Below are positions 8,185 to 12,488 of a stretch of 12,488 nucleotides of DNA, piece by piece. A program made the position numbers and the translations under genes. This DNA comes from Coriobacteriia bacterium (lineage in GTDB: Bacteria > Actinomycetota > Coriobacteriia > Coriobacteriales > UBA8131). The stretch spans positions 1 through 12,488 of the forward strand of contig WQXX01000019.1 in the NCBI GenBank assembly GCA_009781535.1. Reading direction: 5' to 3'. The notes beneath the pieces are model-generated. The model ran no database searches. It was not told where the DNA came from and saw nothing but the letters and a program-made list of their open reading frames with translations. Position 1 is the first letter of the stretch, and the number at the start of each line of letters is the position of its first letter.

Positions 8185-8529
8185 ATGGCTCGTAGACAAG
8201 AAGGACCAAGGCAGACCACGAAAAAACGGATCGTTCTTTCGTCGTTACTGCTTACGGTACTTTTCATCATCTTGCTCATCGTGGCGATGGAGTATGGGAT
8301 CCTTGGTTTTTCCGGTCGCGTGCAGAACAATCAAGCGCAGTTCCTTTCTGACGCGGTACGTCGCAGCGCGGTGCAGTGTTATGCGCTTGAGGGTCGTTAC
8401 CCTGATTCGGTTGAGTATCTCGAAGAGAACTACGGCTTGATCGTCGATCGCAACCGTTATGCCGTATATTACGAGTCGATGGGAGCAAATATCCTCCCGC
8501 AGATCCGGGTAGTTGTGATCAGCAAGTAA
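8185..8529 (+). CDS. Small pilin-like membrane protein of the T4P cluster
   Basis: A 114-residue protein. The ATG at 8185 follows GAGAGG (8174-8179); the open frame extends back into the end of pilC but has no better start. A basic N-terminus (ARRQEGPRQTTKKR) precedes one membrane segment (~17-36), then a soluble part of ~75 residues. The soluble part holds a distinctive stretch, AVQCYALEGRYPDSVEYLEE at 62-81, followed by NYGL. I recall similar Cys-Tyr-Ala-x-Glu-Gly-x-Tyr-Pro segments in small proteins of Gram-positive T4P clusters, but cannot test this here. There is no G/A-[FM]xxxE prepilin cleavage site, so processing by a standard prepilin peptidase is doubtful. It may be a pseudopilin or an alignment-type membrane protein. 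Position between pilC and pilT supports a role in the same machine. Confidence 0.85.
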   Translation: MARRQEGPRQTTKKRIVLSSLLLTVLFIILLIVAMEYGILGFSGRVQNNQAQFLSDAVRRSAVQCYALEGRYPDSVEYLEENYGLIVDRNRYAVYYESMGANILPQIRVVVISK

Positions 8530-8572
8530 CTGGGAGTTGTACGTAGCTGGGAGTTGTACGTAGCTGGGAGTT
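8530..8572. repeat. Tandem 17-bp repeat, about 2.5 copies
   Basis: The unit CTGGGAGTTGTACGTAG occurs at 8530-8546 and 8547-8563, with a third partial copy (CTGGGAGTT) at 8564-8572. It begins directly after the TAA stop of the preceding gene and lies in the only sizeable gap (116 bp) among the small pilus genes. Copies are identical, which suggests slippage or recent expansion. No function is evident; copy number may vary between strains. Confidence 0.9.
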
Positions 8573-8645
8573 TGATACACAGGTGTTAAAGGTGTTGGGA
8601 TGCGTTGTATCAGTGCAGGCACGTGGATAGAGGAAGGAGGTAGCG

Positions 8646-9158
8646 GTGCGGCATAAAAGGTTTTCTTTCGAGCTGTTTTTAGTGATGCTCGTATTCAGCA
8701 TCTTTGCCGTGGGCGCCCTGTTCCTCTGTACGGTTGGTGCGAATACCTATCGCGATACGACTGCGGTCATGCGACAGAACTATGACTTCCGCACCGGCGT
8801 GATGTACCTGACTGAGAAAACGCGCCAAAGCGACGTTGCGGGTTCGATCAGCGTGCGAAAGATCAATGGCGTCGATGCCCTCGTGCTCGTTGAACAACAG
8901 ACCGGCAAAGGTTATGAGACCTGGATCTTTGTATACGACAACAATCTCTGTGAGCAGTTCATCCCCTCCGGAGCTGACGTCATACTCTCGCAACTCCAAC
9001 CCATCATGCCCATGGAGAGCATGAATCTGAGTATCGACCGGTCCGGTCAACTCACAATCGAGTTAAAGACTCCTGACGGTTTGCTTTCGACGATGACGCT
9101 TACCCTCAAGTCTCAGGGCCCGGCCTTTAACCTTAACCCTGTTGGAGGCGGTGCCTGA
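8646..9158 (+). CDS. DUF4860-like single-pass membrane protein of the T4P cluster
   Basis: A 170-residue protein starting at GTG, chosen because a near-ideal Shine-Dalgarno AGGAAGGAGG (8631-8640) lies 5 bases upstream. One membrane segment occupies ~8-30. The outer part carries TGVMYLTEKTRQSD (50-63), a DALVLVE segment and a YETWIFVYDNNLCEQF segment (90-105). This pattern matches what I remember of the DUF4860 family, small proteins found next to T4P genes in Clostridia and Coriobacteriia; this is recall, not a search. The N-terminus MRHKRFSFELFLV places a Glu inside the start of the helix, as pilins do, but at +4 of a Phe and with Arg before it rather than Gly or Ala. It may be a minor pilin with a divergent signal. 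It overlaps the next gene by one base (TGATG), so translation of the two is probably coupled. Confidence 0.87.
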   Translation: MRHKRFSFELFLVMLVFSIFAVGALFLCTVGANTYRDTTAVMRQNYDFRTGVMYLTEKTRQSDVAGSISVRKINGVDALVLVEQQTGKGYETWIFVYDNNLCEQFIPSGADVILSQLQPIMPMESMNLSIDRSGQLTIELKTPDGLLSTMTLTLKSQGPAFNLNPVGGGA

Positions 9159-9631
9159 TGGCTGCACCGTCCCGATCCCGTGCATTCTTTCTCGAGTTCG
9201 TATTAGACCTTGTGGTCTTTGCTCTGTGCGCCATCATCTCGATGCAGGTTTTTTTCGAAGCTCGGATGACCAGCAACCAGTCTTCGGCGCTTTCTCACAT
9301 GGCTATCGAGGCGCAAATCATCGCGGAGACTTTCAAGGCAAAGGACGGCAATGCCGAGGCGATAGTCTCAGCTGTTCGTTCAATGAACACGTCATCAGCC
9401 TCAGGCTCGGTCATGGTAATCGAAGAAGGCAAGCTTATCACCATCTACTATGACAGGGACTTCAAACTGACCACAAAAGATGACGCTTCCTACCGCATCG
9501 AATGTCGTATCGATAGCTCAGGCGCGGTCAAAATCGCGCATATCGCGGTTTATGACAGGACAAAAGAGATATTCTCGCTTGAGGCGCGGGATTATGTCCC
9601 GAGTTCTTCTGTGCGGGGAGGTGGCGCCTGA
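9158..9631 (+). CDS. Unrecognised single-pass membrane protein of the T4P cluster (minor-pilin-like)
   Basis: A 157-residue protein whose ATG shares its A with the stop of the preceding gene; a GGAGG lies upstream within that gene. A short basic head (MAAPSRSRA) is followed by FFLEFVLDLVV and a hydrophobic helix to ~32. The soluble part has a likely amphipathic helix (~40-76) and then beta-prone sequence ending in a Gly-rich tail, VRGGGA. The head-helix arrangement parallels the upstream gene: an aromatic residue, Glu three positions later, then a hydrophobic helix. If cleaved after Arg8, Glu would sit at +5 as in true pilins, but Arg at -1 is atypical. No catalytic motif is seen. The role is inferred only from the cluster: a probable minor pseudopilin. 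It overlaps the next gene by one base. Confidence 0.85.
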   Translation: MAAPSRSRAFFLEFVLDLVVFALCAIISMQVFFEARMTSNQSSALSHMAIEAQIIAETFKAKDGNAEAIVSAVRSMNTSSASGSVMVIEEGKLITIYYDRDFKLTTKDDASYRIECRIDSSGAVKIAHIAVYDRTKEIFSLEARDYVPSSSVRGGGA

Positions 9632-10104
9632 TGCCTGAAAAAAGCCTGGCCCCGATGGCAACAGCAGCCCGGATGCCCCGCCACAAGGTGAGGGGTCGCT
9701 CTGCGCTCGGCATTGGCGTCACGACGCTCGTCACCGTGCTCGTGGTCATGCTGCTTGCGGCGTTTTCGGTACTTTCGCTTGCCTCAGCACGCTCGGACAT
9801 GCGTTTATCATCGATGTCTGCACAATCGGTCTCGGACTATTACGCAGCCGATAGCGAAGCGACAATGTGGTATTCTGCGCTCGACTCGCTCCTGGCGAGG
9901 TCAGCTTCCCAATCGACTGACTGGGATCGAGTACTGCGCAATGCAGGATATTCGGTGCAACGTGCAAGCGATGGAGGGATCCAGGTTCGCGAGACCTTTG
10001 CTATGGGCCCCTACCGAGAGCTTGTGGTTACGGTTGCCATCGCTGAGAATGGCACCCCAATGATACGTCAGTGGCAGACCTTTTCTGTCGCTGCAAACAG
10101 GTAA
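9631..10104 (+). CDS. PilX-like minor pilin/assembly protein of the T4P cluster
   Basis: A 157-residue protein, translationally coupled to the gene before it by a TGATG junction; GGGGAGG (9615-9621) is a strong ribosome site. A basic N-terminal region of ~27 residues leads into one membrane helix (~28-51) and a periplasmic or external domain. SLASARSDMRLSSMSAQSV followed by SDYYAADSEATMWYSALDSL (~49-87) resembles the region after the helix in PilX/GspK-type minor pilins, where a conserved Ala-Ala-[Glu/Asp]-x-Ala stretch follows. That comparison is pattern recall. No Gly-cleavage/Glu5 prepilin signature exists, and the head before the helix is long. Last of the four small proteins before pilT. 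Confidence 0.83.
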   Translation: MPEKSLAPMATAARMPRHKVRGRSALGIGVTTLVTVLVVMLLAAFSVLSLASARSDMRLSSMSAQSVSDYYAADSEATMWYSALDSLLARSASQSTDWDRVLRNAGYSVQRASDGGIQVRETFAMGPYRELVVTVAIAENGTPMIRQWQTFSVAANR

Positions 10105-10150
10105 GTGATAGTCGGTAATAACTGTTACGAAGTAAGAGAATGAGGTTACC

Positions 10151-11212
10151 ATGGATGCAAAAGCACTGTTAAGCGAACTGGTCGAGAAAGGTGTTGCGGA
10201 TATCTTCATCATCACCGGAAAGCCGCTCAGCTATAAGCGCGGGACGTCTATCGAGCAGCTGAACGACAAGATCCTGCTTCCGCCTGACACCGAGCAGATC
10301 ATCTCCCAGATCTATGAGATGGCTGAGAACCGCTCAATGAAAAACATACGAGAACACGGGGACGACGATTTCTCGTTTGCCATCAAGGGAGTGTCGCGTT
10401 TTCGCGTGAACACGTATAAGCAGCGCGGTTCGCTTGCCGCCGTCATCCGTGTCGTTGCCTTTGAGCTGCCCGATCCGATCAGGCTGCACATTCCGCCGTC
10501 GGTGCTTGACCTTACTGACCTGCGTCGCGGCCTTGTATTGATAACAGGGCCGGCTGGCAGCGGCAAGACGACAACGCTTGCCTGCCTTATCGACCGCATC
10601 AACGCGCGGAGCAACAACCATGTCATCACGCTGGAAAACCCCATCGAGTTTTTGCACCGCCACAAGAGAAGCCTTATCTCCCAGCGCGAGATAGGCATCG
10701 ACACCGCAAGCTATGCAACGGCGTTGCGCGCGGCATTACGTGAGAGCCCTGACGTCATACTCATCGGCGAGCTGCGCGACCCCGAGACCATCTCGATTGC
10801 CCTTACAGCTGCCGAAACCGGACACCTCGTGCTTTCGACGCTGCATACGGTTGGAGCGGTGAACACGGTTGACCGTCTCGTCGATTCCTTCCGTGCCGAG
10901 CAACAGGCTCAGGTGCGTATGCAGCTGTCGATGGTGCTCCAGAGCGTGGTGTCGCAGCAACTGCTGCCGACCACCGATGGCGGCATGATTCCAGCCTTTG
11001 AGATCATGCACTGCAACAACGCCATCCGCAATCTTATCCGTGAGGGTCGTACACATCAGATGTCAGCCGTTATCAATACCAGCGCCTCCGAAGGCATGAT
11101 TGGCATGGACTCCTGCCTGCTTGGCCTGTATCAGAGCGGTAGGATCGGCGCCCAGGACATGATCACCCACGCGTTAGCACCTGAAGCCCTGGCCAAGCAG
11201 GCAGGCCTCTAG
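10151..11212 (+). CDS. pilT: Type IV pilus retraction ATPase (PilT family)
   Basis: A 353-residue cytoplasmic hexameric ATPase expected to power pilus disassembly and retraction at the PilC platform. The ATG follows TGAGG (10141-10145) by 5 bases. The N-terminal PAS-like domain (~1-100) has ADIFIITGKPLSYKRG where Proteobacterial PilT has a SDLH motif. The ATPase core has Walker A GPAGSGKTTT (133-142), an Asp-box region ENPIEFLHRHKRSLISQREI (162-181), Walker B DVILIGELRDPETI (201-214) and the His box TGHLVLSTLHT (223-233). The C-terminal AIRNLIREGRTHQ (291-303) is the PilT signature linked to retraction and argues against PilB. Length is normal for PilT. A 46-bp gap separates it from the small genes; it probably ends the operon. 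Confidence 0.95.
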   Translation: MDAKALLSELVEKGVADIFIITGKPLSYKRGTSIEQLNDKILLPPDTEQIISQIYEMAENRSMKNIREHGDDDFSFAIKGVSRFRVNTYKQRGSLAAVIRVVAFELPDPIRLHIPPSVLDLTDLRRGLVLITGPAGSGKTTTLACLIDRINARSNNHVITLENPIEFLHRHKRSLISQREIGIDTASYATALRAALRESPDVILIGELRDPETISIALTAAETGHLVLSTLHTVGAVNTVDRLVDSFRAEQQAQVRMQLSMVLQSVVSQQLLPTTDGGMIPAFEIMHCNNAIRNLIREGRTHQMSAVINTSASEGMIGMDSCLLGLYQSGRIGAQDMITHALAPEALAKQAGL

Positions 11213-11237
11213 GGTTCGCAGATTATTCCAATCGGAT

Positions 11238-11263
11238 GTCGCCCCAGACGTGATCTGGGGCCT
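11238..11263. repeat. Intergenic palindromic element, relative of the 2696/2774 palindromes
   Basis: GCCCCAGA (11241-11248), loop CGTGA, TCTGGGGC (11254-11261): an 8-bp perfect stem with a 5-nt loop. Like the two palindromes in the first gap it is preceded by TGTC and followed by CTA, and the stem begins with four C and ends with four G. The inner stem bases differ but stay paired, as expected of a dispersed family kept as a hairpin. It lies 25 bp after the pilT stop and could also stabilise or end that transcript, though no T run follows. Confidence 0.65.
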
Positions 11264-11313
11264 AGCGTGGGATTAACAGGAAGCATGCATGTGTCCGACG
11301 ATAAGCCTACGTA

Positions 11314-11342
11314 TTGGCATGTAATCAGCGATTTCCGATAAC
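11314..11342 (+). promoter_or_regulatory. Candidate promoter of the small lipoprotein gene
   Basis: TTGGCA (11314-11319), a 17-bp spacer and GATAAC (11337-11342) match sigma70-type boxes at 5/6 and 4/6 with ideal spacing. Initiation near 11349 would leave a leader of ~18 bases containing the GAAAGGTGG ribosome site. This suggests that the lipoprotein is expressed on its own rather than from the pilus operon. Confidence 0.45.
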
Positions 11343-11366
11343 GTGTTTTTGAAAGGTGGAAGATAG

Positions 11367-11759
11367 ATGAAAAAACTACTTGTTCTCAGTATCGCAATCC
11401 TGCTGGCAGTGCTGCTTGTCGGCTGTAACGGAAACACCATGTCGAGTTTCTGGACGCTCTCGACTGGAGTCAAGTCAAATCTGCAGGATACCAGCTGGGG
11501 GATGACAGCCAAAACAGTCAACGGGCATGCGACGCGGAATATCTATATGCCCCAGGAAAGTCTCGACGCCTTGTATGTAGATAACACCAACAGCGAGGGC
11601 AAGGTGACAGTTGTCCTCCTTGGTCCAGAAGAGCGGTCCTTTGATGTTTCGGGGAGCTTCCATAAAAAGCTCGATACGAGCGGGCTAGAGCCGGGGTGGT
11701 ACACCGTACGCCTCGATTGCGAAGGTGTGAAGAACTGGGATCTGCTTATTAAATGGTGA
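11367..11759 (+). CDS. Small lipoprotein of unknown function
   Basis: A 130-residue protein with a classic lipoprotein signal: MKK, a hydrophobic stretch, and the lipobox LVGC with Cys20 as the lipidation site. The ATG follows GAAAGGTGGAAGATAG, a good ribosome site. The mature part (~110 residues) appears beta-rich, with two strand-like blocks, GKVTVVLLGPEERSFDVS and GLEPGWYTVRLDCEGVKNWD, and ends in LLIKW. The overall layout (small beta domain with a final Trp) looks like surface lipoproteins of unknown function; I do not recognise a family. It sits 154 bp after pilT behind a palindromic repeat and its own likely promoter, so linkage to the pilus system is not implied. Confidence 0.85.
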   Translation: MKKLLVLSIAILLAVLLVGCNGNTMSSFWTLSTGVKSNLQDTSWGMTAKTVNGHATRNIYMPQESLDALYVDNTNSEGKVTVVLLGPEERSFDVSGSFHKKLDTSGLEPGWYTVRLDCEGVKNWDLLIKW

Positions 11760-11784
11760 TAATCTGATAAAGTTTCAGGTTCGT

Positions 11785-11803
11785 ATTGCCTGGAAGAGGC
11801 AAT
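11785..11803. repeat. Perfect 7-5-7 inverted repeat downstream of the lipoprotein gene
   Basis: ATTGCCT (11785-11791), loop GGAAG, AGGCAAT (11797-11803). It lies 25 bp after the lipoprotein stop. No T run follows, so it is not a canonical intrinsic terminator, but its position suits a transcript 3' end. Nothing coding is supported in the stretch 11760-12012, which holds only this hairpin, the candidate promoter at 11830 and a second hairpin at 11969. Confidence 0.6.
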
Positions 11804-11829
11804 GGATACGCCCGGGTGCGTGGACAGCA

Positions 11830-11858
11830 TTGACGTGGAGCGATAGATACAGTACCAT
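11830..11858 (+). promoter_or_regulatory. Candidate promoter of the tRNA cluster
   Basis: TTGACG (11830-11835) and TACCAT (11853-11858) with a 17-bp spacer: 5/6 and 4/6 matches to sigma70-type boxes. Transcription would start near 11866 and give a ~147-base leader before tRNA-Thr. It is the best candidate that I can find upstream of the tRNAs, but unproven. Confidence 0.3.
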
Positions 11859-11968
11859 TTTCCAGCTTGAGTTCACGGGCTTTTACCGTGTGCGTAAGCC
11901 TGCAACTTGATAAATGCACAGTGTACAGACAAGCGACTTCAACCACGCAAGATATTCTTTGTCTGGTA

Positions 11969-11989
11969 GGCGCAGCAAAAGCTGACGCC
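11969..11989 (+). other. Hairpin just upstream of tRNA-Thr
   Basis: GGCGCAGC (11969-11976) pairs with GCTG-A-CGCC (11981-11989) with one bulged A and an AAAA loop, ending 23 bases before the tRNA. It may mark the leader processed off the tRNA precursor. No terminator-type T run follows. Confidence 0.35.
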
Positions 11990-12012
11990 AGATAAGGAAT
12001 AAGCAAGCGAAA

Positions 12013-12088
12013 GCCCACATAGCTCAGTCGGTAGAGCACTTCCTTGGTAAGGAAGAGGCCACCGGTTCAAGTCCGGTTGTGGGCTCCA
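12013..12088 (+). tRNA. tRNA-Thr (anticodon GGT)
   Basis: A 76-nt cloverleaf with acceptor stem GCCCACA/TGTGGGC, anticodon stem CTTCC/GGAAG around loop TTGGTAA (anticodon at 12046-12048), T arm with GGTTCAAGTCC, discriminator T and an encoded CCA (12086-12088). It reads ACC/ACU threonine codons. First of three tRNAs in the same orientation, 56 bp before the next, so a shared precursor is likely. Confidence 0.96.
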
Positions 12089-12144
12089 TTAAAGTTTTAT
12101 GGTATAGTGAGACATTACCGGACGAAAAAAGAGTTGTTGACAGT

Positions 12145-12229
12145 GGAGGTGTGCCCGAGTGGCTAAAGGGGATGGGCTGTAAACCCATTGGCGATGCCTA
12201 CCATGGTTCGAATCCATGCGCCTCCACCA
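12145..12229 (+). tRNA. tRNA-Tyr (anticodon GTA)
   Basis: An 85-nt class II tRNA with a long variable arm. Acceptor stem GGAGGTG/CGCCTCC, anticodon stem ATGGG/CCCAT around CTGTAAA (anticodon 12179-12181), T arm GGTTCGAATCC, discriminator A and encoded CCA (12227-12229). It reads UAC/UAU. A perfect TTGACA lies 2 bp upstream, but no fitting -10 box follows. Confidence 0.96.
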
Positions 12230-12272
12230 TTTTCCAGCAATCATCAGAAGTAACAAAGCAAAGAGACAAGTT

Positions 12273-12349
12273 GGCGGTGTAGCTCAGTTGGTCAGAGCAC
12301 ACGGTTCATACCCGTGGCGTCATTGGTTCAAATCCAATCACCGCTACCA
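12273..12349 (+). tRNA. tRNA-Met (anticodon CAT), probably elongator
   Basis: A 77-nt cloverleaf. Acceptor stem GGCGGTG/CACCGCT pairs fully but starts with a G-U wobble. Anticodon stem CACGG/CCGTG encloses TTCATAC (anticodon 12307-12309). T arm ATTGG/CCAAT has loop TTCAAAT; discriminator A and CCA are encoded. The anticodon stem lacks the three G-C pairs of initiator tRNA, so it is not the initiator. A CAT anticodon could also be a lysidine-modified tRNA-Ile(CAU); the Thr-Tyr-Met grouping favours elongator methionine. In many actinobacteria such a cluster precedes rpmG-secE-nusG, which would lie beyond the window. Confidence 0.93.
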
Positions 12350-12358
12350 GCAAAGTAG

Positions 12359-12377
12359 GTCTTTGAAAAACAAAGAC
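12359..12377 (+). other. 7-5-7 hairpin after the tRNA cluster
   Basis: GTCTTTG (12359-12365), loop AAAAA, CAAAGAC (12371-12377), 10 bases after tRNA-Met. No T run follows, so an intrinsic terminator is not supported on the plus strand. It is likely the 3' boundary or a processing structure of the tRNA precursor. Confidence 0.45.
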
Positions 12378-12399
12378 GTGATATACGAGTAGTCGTGGG

Positions 12400-12455
12400 A
12401 ATGGATGATTGGATTTGAACCAATCATACCCATCAAATCAAAAACCCCATCCATT
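12400..12455 (-). other. tRNA-like fragment with acceptor and T arms only
   Basis: Read on the minus strand, AATGGATG and CATCCATT (12448-12455 and 12400-12407 on the plus strand) form an 8-bp stem stacked directly on a T-arm-like hairpin, ATTGG-TTCAAAT-CCAAT (12408-12424), containing the B-box string GGTTCAAATCC. The D and anticodon arms are missing: only 23 nt stand in their place. After the stem come CCC, not CCA. The T-arm part matches 19 bases of the tRNA-Met T arm in inverted orientation (12322-12340). It may be a degraded tRNA, a duplicated tRNA end left by an integrated element, or an RNA minihelix. Confidence 0.4.
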
Positions 12456-12488
12456 GAACATGCCCCTCGAGGGCAAACAATCCCTTAA

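Noticed and set aside
9158..10104. Two consecutive genes of identical length (474 bp) as a duplication
   Set aside because: Their protein sequences are not alike; the equal length is coincidence.
12137..12166. Perfect TTGACA before tRNA-Tyr as a promoter
   Set aside because: The position of the -10 box falls inside the tRNA and reads GGCTAA; no functional box is seen.
12079..12282. 67-residue open frame across tRNA-Tyr
   Set aside because: It reads through two tRNA genes and their spacers; not a protein gene.
12461..12475. TGCCC-ctcga-GGGCA inverted repeat at the window end
   Set aside because: Short 5-bp stem; the loop equals that of the 2696 palindrome, but flanks do not match and the window ends too soon to judge.

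Overview
The window is a gene-dense, entirely plus-strand bacterial segment at roughly 50-55% G+C. The tRNA genes encode their CCA tails. The type IV pilus (T4P) proteins are of the divergent kind seen in Gram-positive lineages, and the large hybrid histidine kinases resemble those common in Coriobacteriia/Eggerthellales-type actinobacteria. I infer an anaerobic coriobacterium-like host; this is an inference from protein style, not a search result.

Region 1 (1-5884): two large membrane-bound hybrid histidine kinases in tandem. The first is cut by the left window edge (TM-HAMP-PAS-HisKA-HATPase-REC-REC). The second is complete (TM-Cache-TM-HAMP-GAF-HisKA-HATPase-REC). They are related in their kinase cores and last receiver domains but differ in sensor modules. 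The 334-bp gap between them is packed with palindromic repeats, including an almost perfect tandem duplication of 78 bp.

Region 2 (5937-6926): a secreted lipoprotein with a complete Cys-His-Asp transglutaminase/protease-like domain.

Region 3 (7106-11212): a compact T4P-like cluster: a PilC/GspF platform protein, four small single-membrane-pass proteins, and a PilT-type retraction ATPase. The first small protein has a pilin-like Cys-Tyr-Ala-Leu-Glu-Gly segment. The second resembles DUF4860. The third is unrecognised. The fourth is PilX-like. The last three small genes are stacked with TGATG stop/start overlaps. No PilB/GspE assembly ATPase, no prepilin peptidase and no canonical prepilin is in the window, so the machine is either completed elsewhere or unusual. 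The sensor kinases and lipoprotein upstream are plausible but unproven regulators or partners.

Region 4 (11213-11759): another palindromic repeat of the same design as those in region 1, then a small orphan lipoprotein gene with its own plausible promoter.

Region 5 (11760-12488): a non-coding stretch with a hairpin and a candidate promoter, then tRNA-Thr(GGT), tRNA-Tyr(GTA) and tRNA-Met(CAT). A tail follows that holds a 7-5-7 hairpin and an inverted tRNA-like fragment with acceptor and T arms only. The most noteworthy items are the pilB-less T4P cluster with non-canonical pilin-like proteins, the recurrent 7-bp-stem/5-nt-loop intergenic palindromes, and the tRNA-like mini-structure.
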